In this document: positions 1 through 6,051 of the stretch, in pieces
Position numbering within the stretch: position 1 is the first letter of the stretch
How the letters are laid out: the number at the start of each line of letters is the position of its first letter
The notes under the pieces: generated by a model
Databases searched by the model: none
What the model was told of the DNA's origin: nothing
The model's input: the letters and a program-made list of their open reading frames with translations, nothing else
NCBI GenBank assembly: GCA_017553245.1
Contig: JAFZMT010000241.1
Span: 1-7,912, forward strand
Direction: 5' to 3'
DNA from: Methanomicrobium sp.
GTDB lineage: Archaea > Halobacteriota > Methanomicrobia > Methanomicrobiales > Methanomicrobiaceae
DNA: 7,912 nt
Translations under genes and position numbers: made by a program

Positions 1-208
1 CTTTCTGCTCATCGCTCATCTCGGCGTAGAACTCTGGCCAGACCTTCTGCATGTACTCTCCTATGGTAATGTCAGTACCTTCAAGCTCATTCATTATCTT
101 TAACTGCTCATCGGTCGCCTCGGCTTTTAAAGCGCTTACCGGCGAACAGATTAATACTGCACAGAGAAGTAATACTCCGGCAATTACATACTTTGTAGTT
201 TTTTCCAT
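1..208 (-). CDS. Secreted protein of unknown function, N-terminal part only
   Basis: The reverse strand gives 69 complete codons open to the window edge, so the C-terminus is missing. The product begins MEKTTKYVIAGVLLLCAVLI and continues through CSPVSA: a short basic start, a hydrophobic core and a small-residue cleavage site, which is a typical signal peptide of about 26 residues. The mature part seen so far is acidic and probably helical, with residues such as EGTDITIGEYMQKVWPEF and a MSDEQK segment. An ATG two codons upstream (214) is possible, but an AGGA lies about 7 nt before the ATG at 208, which favours 208. The gene diverges from the beta-propeller gene and carries the same promoter block, so the two are likely co-regulated. 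I do not recognise the family. Export is well supported; function is unknown. Confidence 0.75.
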   Translation of the reverse strand, partial: MEKTTKYVIAGVLLLCAVLICSPVSALKAEATDEQLKIMNELEGTDITIGEYMQKVWPEFYAEMSDEQK

Positions 209-243
209 AGACATTTCCTGTCAAAATTTTTCTTGACATATCA

Positions 244-268
244 TCATATATCGCGCCGATAAATAACC
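244..268 (-). promoter_or_regulatory. Promoter region of the leftward secreted-protein gene
   Basis: Read on the minus strand, 268 to 256 gives GGTTATTTATCGG, an AT-rich box inside a block shared with the rightward promoter. A start about 25 nt downstream would leave a leader of roughly 28 nt containing the AGGA before the ATG at 208. A second TATA-like stretch, GATATATG, lies at 252-245 and is an alternative. Start sites are inferred from usual archaeal spacing. Confidence 0.5.
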
Positions 269-377
269 GCTCTCTGATCCCTCTCAAACAATCAGCCGGA
301 GTAAAAATAAACGGCAGTAAAAATCAGTATAAGAAACAGTTAATTGTTTGAGAGGGATCAGAGATGGTATATATCGG
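256..377. repeat. Inverted repeat carrying two copies of a promoter block
   Basis: Positions 271-292 are the exact reverse complement of 343-364 (22 of 22 bases), separated by 50 bp. Beyond these arms similarity continues outward: GGTTATTTATCGG (268 to 256, minus strand) matches GGTATATATCGG (366-377, plus strand) with one indel and one substitution. Each arm therefore contains an upstream element and a TATA-like box, both oriented toward their own gene. This looks like a duplicated promoter with a shared binding site. A small mobile-element remnant is an alternative, but I see no clear target-site duplication. Confidence 0.8.
366..377 (+). promoter_or_regulatory. TATA box of the beta-propeller gene
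   Basis: GGTATATATCGG contains an archaeal-type TATA box at about 368-374. The expected start, roughly 25-27 bp downstream, falls at about 396-399, directly on the ATG at 399. With no Shine-Dalgarno sequence before that ATG, the message is probably leaderless. Confidence 0.55.
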
Positions 378-398
378 ATAGATACGATACAAAAAACC

Positions 399-1652
399 AT
401 GAAATTTACAACATCACAATTGCCCGGGATTCTGTCCCTGATACTCTTATTGCTTTCTTTATGCACTTTTACGGTATCAGCTCTGGAACTCTCTGGAGAA
501 AAAACGATATTTGCTGCCGATGGTGCGGAATATCTCAACTATGTCATTGATTCGGGAAACATGTTCATATCGGAGTTCGACATTAACAAATATTTCGACA
601 AAAACGATAGATGGTCAAGACTTTATTTCTATAATATCAGCACCGATAAACTGACGGAATTGACCTTTGAAGACATGTCCGATGCGAAAGGACACCACCC
701 TCTCGCAATATCGGGAAACACTGTTTACTGGGTAGTAAATCCTGATTTACGATCATATGATCCTGATATCAGGTCATATGATACAGCATCAAAGTCTTTA
801 AGAAAATTATCCGTGCCGCAGTCTTACCCTGACGGACTCGCAGTTGAGGGTAAAACGATTGTATATACAGGCAGAAACTTTCCTGATGGCGACGAAGAGC
901 CCGACATTTGCATATCAACGGACGCGGGTGCAAACTTTAAGCGCTACAGACTCCCTGTCCATCAGGTTAACGCAAAAATCAACGGCAATATTGTTGTCTT
1001 TGATGACAGCAGATACGGTCTTATGAGAGAATCTGTCCATTATCTTGATATTAATACGGGGGAGTTTCACCAGATAGGTGATGAAACTAAAGGAATTTAC
1101 TACTATCCAGATATCTCGGGCAGTAATGTTGTCTATATATTTGACCCCGACTTTGATTCTTATCTGAAAGATCGGTATAATGTGAATCAGGAAGTTCACA
1201 TGACCGACATTTCGACAAACACGACATCCGTAATTGCATCACCGAACGCACAAATTACCTCATTAGCAATCGATAAGGATCATATTGTCTGGTGCGATAA
1301 CAGGAATAAATCCAATTACAAGCTGTATCTTTACAATCTGAAAGACAATAAAGAGTATTCTGTCGCCGAAATAAATGACATAAATGGAGCGGATGTTCGT
1401 ATATCTAAAAACACAATAGTCTGGGCTGACGGTGTTGATAATAAAGGAGTCATAAAAATTGTGACAATCCGTGATGAAAACTATGTCGATGACGACATAA
1501 GCGGCAACAGCGGCAGTGACGGCACGGACGACACAGAAAGCCCTCAGCCACAGCAGACAAGTCCGCAGACGGCATCGGGTGAAACAGTCTGCATAATTGC
1601 TTCAGTCGGCATTGCATTAATTGCCTGGGCGGGATATCGAAGAATAAATTAA
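399..1652 (+). CDS. Membrane-anchored beta-propeller surface protein
   Basis: A 417-residue protein, probably displayed outside the cell. Residues 1-28 form a signal peptide (hydrophobic ILSLILLLLS, cleavage near TVSA). Six repeated strands of the form I-x-G-x-x-I-V-W/Y-x-D begin near residues 104, 149, 194, 239, 291 and 335, about 45 residues apart; examples are ISGNTVYW, INGNIVVFDD and DKDHIVWCDNR. This spacing fits TolB/WD40-like blades, and the region at 37-61 may be a seventh. An acidic Gly/Ser/Pro/Gln linker (362-393) leads to a C-terminal membrane segment (about 396-411) ending in YRRIN. That resembles archaeal sorting tails but lacks a PGF motif. An in-frame TTG at 348 would add 17 residues, but the TATA position and signal peptide favour 399. 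The gene looks AT-richer than its neighbours (21 of 60 G+C at 541-600 against 32 of 60 at 1861-1920). Ligand and role are unknown. Confidence 0.8.
   Translation: MKFTTSQLPGILSLILLLLSLCTFTVSALELSGEKTIFAADGAEYLNYVIDSGNMFISEFDINKYFDKNDRWSRLYFYNISTDKLTELTFEDMSDAKGHHPLAISGNTVYWVVNPDLRSYDPDIRSYDTASKSLRKLSVPQSYPDGLAVEGKTIVYTGRNFPDGDEEPDICISTDAGANFKRYRLPVHQVNAKINGNIVVFDDSRYGLMRESVHYLDINTGEFHQIGDETKGIYYYPDISGSNVVYIFDPDFDSYLKDRYNVNQEVHMTDISTNTTSVIASPNAQITSLAIDKDHIVWCDNRNKSNYKLYLYNLKDNKEYSVAEINDINGADVRISKNTIVWADGVDNKGVIKIVTIRDENYVDDDISGNSGSDGTDDTESPQPQQTSPQTASGETVCIIASVGIALIAWAGYRRIN
741..782 (+). repeat. In-frame 21-bp tandem duplication in the propeller gene
   Basis: Positions 741-761 and 762-782 match at 17 of 21 bases and encode PDLRSYD followed by PDIRSYD. 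The repeat is a multiple of three and keeps the frame. It lies just after the first recognised blade motif, probably in a loop. Confidence 0.8.
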
Positions 1653-1690
1653 TCCGAAAAGAATCCGAAATAACCGAATATAATTGCCGC

Positions 1691-1705
1691 CGAGAATAAA
1701 TATTA
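1691..1705 (+). promoter_or_regulatory. Promoter of the tyrosyl-tRNA synthetase gene
   Basis: CGAGAATAAATATTA contains a TATA-like AAATATTA at 1698-1705 preceded by a purine-rich stretch like a BRE. A start about 25 bp downstream would leave a leader of roughly 10-14 nt before the ATG at 1739. No strong Shine-Dalgarno sequence is seen, only AGG at 1729-1731. Immediately upstream, AATCCGAAA occurs twice 11 bp apart (1651 and 1662), with no obvious meaning. Confidence 0.5.
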
Positions 1706-1738
1706 TCCTAACTGAGTGCCAATAATACAGGCATAAAT

Positions 1739-2689
1739 ATGGACGCATACACACTTGCAACAAGAAATACAGTAGAGATCGTCACAGAAGATGAATTGAG
1801 AGCCGTACTTGCTCAGCCCGAAAAATCCGTATATACGGGATATGAACCGTCCGGCGAGATTCATCTCGGACACCTCGTCACAATCAACAAACTCATGGAC
1901 CTCCGCGACGCAGGCTTCAAGGTCAAAGTCCTCCTTGCCGACCTTCACGCCTTCCTCAACAAGAAAGGAACAATGGAGAGGGTCGCCGAACTCGCCGAAT
2001 ACAACCGGCGCTGTTTTGAAGCCGTGGGTCTCAAAGGAAAGAACGTCGAGTTCGTCCTCGGAACCGACGTTCAGTTAAACAAAGACTATCAGATAAACAC
2101 GCTCAGACTCGCACAGCAGATTACCCTCAACCGTGCCACAAGAAGCATGGATGAGGTCGGCAGAAACATGGACGCACCCCATGTCTCCCAGATGGTCTAC
2201 CCGATTATGCAGATGGTCGACATCCACACCTTGGGCGTCGACCTTGCCTTAGGCGGCATTGACCAGAGAAAAATCCACATGCTCGCCCGCGAATACCTCC
2301 CCACAATCGGAGCGAAAGCGCCGCTTTGTATGCACACGCCGATTATCAACGGCTTAAACGGCAAGAAGATGTCCTCCTCCGAGGGCAACTACATCTCCGT
2401 CGCCGACACCGAAGACGACATCAGAAAGAAGATGAAGAAGGCGTTCTGCCCGCCGGAAGTCGAGGAAAACCCGATATTACAGGTCCTGAAATACCATGTC
2501 TTCCCGCGCCTCGACACCGTCACCTTAAAGCGCCCCGAGAAGTTCGGCGGCGACATGGAGTTCACATCCTACGAGGAATGCGAAAAGCTCTACGGAGAAG
2601 GAAAGATTCACCCCGCCGACCTTAAAGCCGCATGCACGGAAGGAATCGTCGAGGTCCTTGCACCCGCAAGAGATTATTTAGGATTGTAA
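1739..2689 (+). CDS. tyrS: Tyrosyl-tRNA synthetase, archaeal type
   Basis: This cytoplasmic class Ic enzyme activates tyrosine with ATP and charges tRNA-Tyr. At 316 residues it matches the compact archaeal form (306 in M. jannaschii) and lacks the bacterial S4 tail. The HIGH motif appears as HLGH (42-45) in YEPSGEIHLGH, and the KMSKS loop as KMSSS (210-214). By recalled comparison with the M. jannaschii enzyme, Tyr32, Asp158 and Asp286 are matched here by a Tyr in VYTGYEPSG (32 or adjacent), by Asp161 in YPIMQMVDIHTLG and by Asp294 in HPADLKA, the last being the anticodon-G34 contact. The GGIDQRKIHMLARE segment is also conserved. No key residue is missing, so the gene is probably functional. 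It appears monocistronic, with its own TATA box and a 142-nt gap before the next gene. Confidence 0.97.
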   Translation: MDAYTLATRNTVEIVTEDELRAVLAQPEKSVYTGYEPSGEIHLGHLVTINKLMDLRDAGFKVKVLLADLHAFLNKKGTMERVAELAEYNRRCFEAVGLKGKNVEFVLGTDVQLNKDYQINTLRLAQQITLNRATRSMDEVGRNMDAPHVSQMVYPIMQMVDIHTLGVDLALGGIDQRKIHMLAREYLPTIGAKAPLCMHTPIINGLNGKKMSSSEGNYISVADTEDDIRKKMKKAFCPPEVEENPILQVLKYHVFPRLDTVTLKRPEKFGGDMEFTSYEECEKLYGEGKIHPADLKAACTEGIVEVLAPARDYLGL

Positions 2690-2705
2690 ATACAGAAGTT
2701 AATTG

Positions 2706-2723
2706 CAAACCGTTAACGGTTTG
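2706..2723. repeat. 18-bp perfect palindrome
   Basis: CAAACCGTTAACGGTTTG equals its own reverse complement over all 18 bases. In RNA it would fold as a 7-bp stem with a TTAA loop. It starts 17 nt after the tyrosyl-tRNA synthetase stop and overlaps a second palindrome, TTTGATCAAA (2720-2729). It could be an end-of-transcript hairpin for the synthetase or a dimeric repressor site for the next gene. The lack of a T tract after it argues mildly for an operator. Confidence 0.7.
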
Positions 2724-2802
2724 ATCAAATCTGTCAGTGCAATTCAATCGGTATCATCAAATCAAAAGTGTAATCAAATCAATAAGTGTAATCAAATCAA
2801 TC
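2718..2802 (+). repeat. Array of about five degenerate 18-bp direct repeats
   Basis: The last two full units, AAGTGTAATCAAATCAAT at 2766-2783 and 2784-2801, are identical and adjacent. Weaker copies precede them, starting near 2718 (GGTTTGATCAAATC), 2736 (AGTGCAATTCAATC) and 2750 (GGTATCATCAAATC). Spacings are 18, 14, 17 and 18 bp. The core ATCAAATC occurs in four of the five. The array occupies the upstream region of the lipoprotein gene, ending about 20 nt before its Shine-Dalgarno. I see no convincing TATA box in this gap, so the array may be part of an atypical promoter or a regulator-binding site. Confidence 0.7.
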
Positions 2803-2820
2803 AGGTCTTAAAAGTCCTAA

Positions 2821-2825
2821 AGGAG
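2821..2825 (+). promoter_or_regulatory. Shine-Dalgarno site of the first lipoprotein gene
   Basis: AGGAG sits 6 nt before the ATG at 2832. It is the clearest ribosome-binding site in the window and fixes this start. It also implies a message with a real 5' leader. Confidence 0.8.
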
Positions 2826-2831
2826 TAAAAC

Positions 2832-3437
2832 ATGACGAATTCAAAAGCGAAATCAAAAGTATCCGCAAAGATTACGGTATTATCAGTACTGCTCGTTATC
2901 GCGGCTTTAGCCTTAATCCTCACCGCAGGATGCACGGCTAACAACGCACCGGCAACGTCCGCAACACAGGCACCCACGGCAGCGCCGCAGGACACAACCG
3001 CGCCCACCGAAGTTCAGACGGCGGCGCCCACAGAAAAGCCCGCGGAAACAAACGGACCCAAGTATACCGCCGGCATGATTGTCACAAACGGCAAGGGCAC
3101 AATGAAGCTCATCGGCGAATATAACCCCAAGACCGAGCGCTACCTCACAAGAAACCTCATGCAGGGCAGGGACGGAGAAGCCTATGTGATTAAAGACGGC
3201 TCATTCAAGGAACTCGGAAGCGATTACGACAACTACAAGTCATTTGAACAGATGTATCAGACAGTCCACGACGACTTGAACGTATACACGGTATACAGCG
3301 GCGATTACTACAACTTCAACACCAAGAACGGTCAGAGAATCATGGTCTACGCCAACAACGACAAGACCAAGATTATCGGATACCTCATCCCCTCGGATGC
3401 GCTCACGATGGACTTCGTGAACGAAAACCAGATGTAA
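2832..3437 (+). CDS. Small lipoprotein of unknown function
   Basis: A 201-residue exported lipoprotein. A basic N-terminus (residues 1-13) precedes a hydrophobic stretch (14-31) and the lipobox LTAGC, so Cys34 is the likely lipid-attachment site after signal cleavage. Residues 35-75 are an Ala/Thr/Pro/Gln-rich linker that would hold the folded part off the membrane. The C-terminal domain (about 77-201) is hydrophilic and rich in Tyr, Asn and Asp, with alternating strand-like segments such as KYTAGMIVTNGKG, DLNVYTVYSGDYYNF and KIIGYLIPSDA; its family is not one I know. The architecture matches the lipoprotein at 6952-7812, but the folded domains do not look alike. A six-base T tract at 3466-3471 may end its transcript. 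A binding or envelope role is possible but nothing in the sequence shows it. Confidence 0.85.
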   Translation: MTNSKAKSKVSAKITVLSVLLVIAALALILTAGCTANNAPATSATQAPTAAPQDTTAPTEVQTAAPTEKPAETNGPKYTAGMIVTNGKGTMKLIGEYNPKTERYLTRNLMQGRDGEAYVIKDGSFKELGSDYDNYKSFEQMYQTVHDDLNVYTVYSGDYYNFNTKNGQRIMVYANNDKTKIIGYLIPSDALTMDFVNENQM

Positions 3438-3460
3438 ATCCCCCGGTCAATCCCCAAAAT

Positions 3461-3471
3461 TCCCATTTTTT
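3461..3471 (+). terminator. Possible T-tract terminator after the first lipoprotein gene
   Basis: TCCCATTTTTT holds a run of six T (3466-3471) about 30 nt after the stop codon, and another five-T run follows at 3489-3493. Archaeal transcription often ends at such tracts without a hairpin. The same tracts are also part of, or border, the 11-bp array, so this call is tentative. Confidence 0.35.
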
Positions 3472-3485
3472 AAACGCCGTTTCAG

Positions 3486-3606
3486 GCATTTTTCACGCAA
3501 TTTCCCTGCAATATCCCCGCAATTTTATCGTGACTCTCCCGCATATTTCCAGCGATTTTCTCACGACTTTCTCACGGTTTCAGACCGCGGTCTCACCGCA
3601 ATCTGA
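3486..3606. repeat. Eleven consecutive degenerate 11-bp units upstream of the antiporter
   Basis: Cut every 11 bases from 3486, the sequence gives eleven aligned units with no gaps; examples are GCAATTTCCCT (3497), GCAATTTTATC (3519) and GCGATTTTCTC (3552). Position 2 is C in 10 of 11, position 3 is a purine in all, position 7 is T in 10 of 11 and position 8 is a pyrimidine in all. The pitch is close to one DNA helical turn, so the T-rich cores face the same side, as in curved DNA or histone-positioning sequence. A period of 11 rules out coding. The array ends where the TATA box begins. Together with the leader behind it, this fills the 321-nt gap between the flanking genes. Confidence 0.7.
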
Positions 3607-3608
3607 TA

Positions 3609-3662
3609 GATATAAATAATTTGTACCGATAATTTTCTGTCAGAATATTCACAAATATATTA
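3609..3662 (+). promoter_or_regulatory. Promoter region of the antiporter gene
   Basis: GATATAAATAA (3609-3619) is a good archaeal TATA box directly after the 11-bp array; a start near 3637 would give a leader of about 120 nt. A second candidate, AAATATATTA (3653-3662), would start near 3683 and leave about 75 nt. I cannot choose between them from sequence alone; both may be used. Confidence 0.5.
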
Positions 3663-3691
3663 CACCGCAACCAAATAATAAGCGGAAATTA

Positions 3692-3775
3692 ATGCCGGCG
3701 CAAAACGCCGCGAACGGCTCTGCGAACGGCGCGACAAAATCGGGGAGCATAAGACTTCATGAATACCGAACTTGA
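3692..3775 (+). other. Possible 27-codon upstream ORF overlapping the antiporter start
   Basis: An ATG at 3692 opens a 27-codon frame ending in TGA at 3773-3775, 17 nt inside the antiporter gene and out of frame with it. Its product would start MPAQNAANGSANGATKSG. A weak GGA lies 5 nt before the ATG. Two short hairpins share bases here: 3696-3710 (CGGCG/CGCCG) and 3707-3718 (GCCG/CGGC), so they cannot form together. It could be a leader peptide regulating translation; chance is a serious alternative for an ORF this short. Confidence 0.25.
3742..3747 (+). promoter_or_regulatory. Ribosome-binding site of the antiporter gene
   Basis: GGGGAG lies 11 nt before the ATG at 3759, slightly far but strong in sequence. 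It supports this start, which also places the first membrane segment at the very N-terminus, as usual for the family. Ribosomes on the upstream ORF would cover this site. Confidence 0.6.
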
Positions 3776-6017
3776 ACTGATAACCGCGGTTTTCATCATA
3801 TTAGCCTGTGCTCTGGCAATTCTGATGCTCGGAAGGCGTGTAAAAATGCCTGTCATAATAGGCTATTTCCTCACGGGCATTGTCGTCGGTCCTTACGGTC
3901 TGGGAATCATCAACGAATCCGAGGTGTCCCTGCTTGCCGAACTCGGCGTAATCCTCCTGATGTTCACAATCGGACTTGAAATTTCGCTCAAAAACCTCCT
4001 CAGCATGAAGAAGGTCGTCCTCATCGGCGGCGCCCTCCAGCTGTGTCTTACGGCGGCGGTTGTCTGGTCAATACTCGTCATACTGGGTTTTCCCTCAAAC
4101 ACCGCGATATTTGCGGGATTTCTGGTCGCTCCTTCATCAACGGCAATAATAATGAGCCTTTACCAGCAGAGCGGCGATATCGACAGCCATCACGGAAAGA
4201 TTGCTCTGGGACTGCTCATCTTCCAGGACATCTGCGTCATCCCCATGATGCTGCTTGTCCCGATAATTGCGGGCACATCCGCCAAAGATTTGGGCTTTGA
4301 ACTCCTCAATCTCGGAGCGGGACTTGTTCTTCTCGGATTTGTCCTCGTCGCCGCAATCATCTTCGTCCCCCGTCTCCTGACAAAGGTCGCGTCATTCAGG
4401 AATCAGGAACTTTTTGTAATAACAACGGTGGTCATCTGCTTCGGAATTGCGTGGCTCATGTCGCTCAACGGCGTCTCCCTCGCACTCGGCGCCTTCCTCG
4501 CCGGCGTTGCCATATCGGAGTCTGAATACAGCTACGAGATAATCGGGCAGGTGATGCCGATTCGCGACATTCTCACGAGTTTCTTCTTCGTCTCGGTAGG
4601 AATGATGCTGAATCTGACGTATCTGACATCCAATCTGCTTGCACTCGCGGCAATCGCCGCCGTTCTCATCCTCGGCAAGACGGTCATCAACTTCTTAAGT
4701 CTGAAGGTAATCGGCGTAATGTCTGCGGTGGCTTTCCTCTCGGCGGTGGGAATCTCTCAGATAGGTGAGTTCTCGTTCATTCTCGGCGTTTCCGGTCTTG
4801 AAGCGGGAATTGTCAACAACGAAACCTATCAGATATTCCTCACGGTTTCTATAATGACGATGGCTGTAACGCCGTATATCGTGAATTTCGCTCCGACGGT
4901 TGTCAAAAAATACATGCCGATATCCGAGGAGGAGGAAAGGACGGTAAACGGCGGCGTCTGCTGCGCAGATATCTGCGATGAGGATGAAGGGGAAGAAAGG
5001 GAGTATGGGGAGGAAGAGAGCGGCTCAGCCCGCGTCAAATCCGCAACTGCCGCAACGGACACCCCCGTTGCCACTGCAACCGCAGCCTCTGCCGCATCCG
5101 CCGCCCCCTCTTCCACAGACGCTTCAGCCGCAATGCGCTCAAGGTATGCCGACAGATACAAAAAGCACGTTATCGTCGTCGGCTACGGAATCTGCGGTCA
5201 GTTCGTCGTAAGAGCGCTCAAGAAGACAGGTCTGAAATACGTTATCCTCGAGATGAACCCCGTAACCGTGGCGGCGGAGAGAAAGAAAGGCGAGGAGATA
5301 ATATACGGCGACGCAAGCCACGATGTGATACTCAATCACGTAAAGGTAAGCAAAGCAGGCTCGATTGTCGTCACCATACCCAACGGCGAAGTGACAAAGG
5401 CGATTATCACGACCGCAAGAAGGCTCAACCCGAATATCTACATCATCGCCCGCGTCAGATTCATCGCCGATATCGCCGAACTCTACCGTCTCGGCACGGA
5501 TGAGGTCATAGTCGACGAGAGAGAATCGGCGATTGAGATCTTCAAGCGCACCGTCATCAACGGCAGCACTATTACGCCGGAATTGCAGAAAGAACTTGAT
5601 CTCTGCGTTAAACAGATGAGGTGGGAACTTTACGACCGCTATCTCGAAAAACCGATGATAGAAAGCGCCGAAGAAACGATTCACGTCTCGAATGCCGCGA
5701 ACAATTTCGTATTCCACCCCCTGCTACAGATGATTCAGACGGCGGACAGGAACATGCCGAAATCCAAGAACAGCATCAAGAAGATCGCCGTCGGCAAAAA
5801 CTCCTACATCTGCGGCAAAAGACTTTCCGAGGTCTCAATCCGCAGTAAATACGGCGTGTCGGTCGTCGCCGTCAAGAGATTCGGCGATGCGGATGCCGAA
5901 CTCACCCCCGACGGCGATACCGTGCTCTACGAAGGCGATACCGCGATTATCGTCGGCGAAATCGGCATGATTGAGGAGATAAGAAGGCTCTTCACCGAAG
6001 TTAAGGACAAAGCATAA
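3759..6017 (+). CDS. CPA2-family cation/H+ antiporter with TrkA-N/TrkA-C (RCK) module, KefB/KefC-like
   Basis: A 752-residue inner-membrane transporter predicted to exchange K+ or Na+ for H+. Residues about 5-385 form the Na+/H+ exchanger domain with roughly 12 membrane segments. The family's discontinuous-helix motif APSSTAIIM (125-133), the FQD motif with Asp157, and LGAFLAGVAISESEY (243-257) are present. Residues 390-465 are a low-complexity linker: acidic, then Ala/Thr/Ser-rich, with CCADIC (Cys401, 402, 406). The TrkA-N Rossmann domain (about 469-590) has GYGICG (475-480) and Glu498 at the end of strand 2, suggesting NAD(H) binding, followed by GDAS. A spacer of about 60 residues precedes TrkA-C (about 672-748). 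The overall plan is KefC-like, but these archaea are not known to make glutathione, so gating by another ligand is likely. Ion specificity cannot be read from the sequence. The gene is 34 nt upstream of rio1. Confidence 0.92.
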   Translation: MNTELELITAVFIILACALAILMLGRRVKMPVIIGYFLTGIVVGPYGLGIINESEVSLLAELGVILLMFTIGLEISLKNLLSMKKVVLIGGALQLCLTAAVVWSILVILGFPSNTAIFAGFLVAPSSTAIIMSLYQQSGDIDSHHGKIALGLLIFQDICVIPMMLLVPIIAGTSAKDLGFELLNLGAGLVLLGFVLVAAIIFVPRLLTKVASFRNQELFVITTVVICFGIAWLMSLNGVSLALGAFLAGVAISESEYSYEIIGQVMPIRDILTSFFFVSVGMMLNLTYLTSNLLALAAIAAVLILGKTVINFLSLKVIGVMSAVAFLSAVGISQIGEFSFILGVSGLEAGIVNNETYQIFLTVSIMTMAVTPYIVNFAPTVVKKYMPISEEEERTVNGGVCCADICDEDEGEEREYGEEESGSARVKSATAATDTPVATATAASAASAAPSSTDASAAMRSRYADRYKKHVIVVGYGICGQFVVRALKKTGLKYVILEMNPVTVAAERKKGEEIIYGDASHDVILNHVKVSKAGSIVVTIPNGEVTKAIITTARRLNPNIYIIARVRFIADIAELYRLGTDEVIVDERESAIEIFKRTVINGSTITPELQKELDLCVKQMRWELYDRYLEKPMIESAEETIHVSNAANNFVFHPLLQMIQTADRNMPKSKNSIKKIAVGKNSYICGKRLSEVSIRSKYGVSVVAVKRFGDADAELTPDGDTVLYEGDTAIIVGEIGMIEEIRRLFTEVKDKA

Positions 6018-6051
6018 CGGAGAGCACTGAAAGCAGGGCAAAACAGATAAT

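Noticed and set aside
271..364. CRISPR-like repeat pair
   Set aside because: There are only two copies, in inverted rather than direct orientation, and no cas genes are nearby.
348..398. TTG start for the propeller gene, 17 codons upstream
   Set aside because: It falls within the inverted repeat and upstream of the TATA box, and would put a charged extension before a normal signal peptide.
4978..5211. Proline-rich ORF in another frame of the antiporter linker
   Set aside because: The Pro/Leu/Gln-rich product is the frame-shifted reading of an Ala/Thr/Ser low-complexity coding stretch.
5139..5717. 192-codon antisense ORF inside the antiporter gene
   Set aside because: It lies opposite the well-supported TrkA-N region. 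Codon bias there leaves the opposite frame open, and the product shows no recognisable domain.
3759..6017. Calling the antiporter a true glutathione-gated KefC
   Set aside because: Membrane motifs fit KefB/KefC, but these archaea are not known to make glutathione and I could not identify the glutathione-binding residues, so only family membership is claimed.
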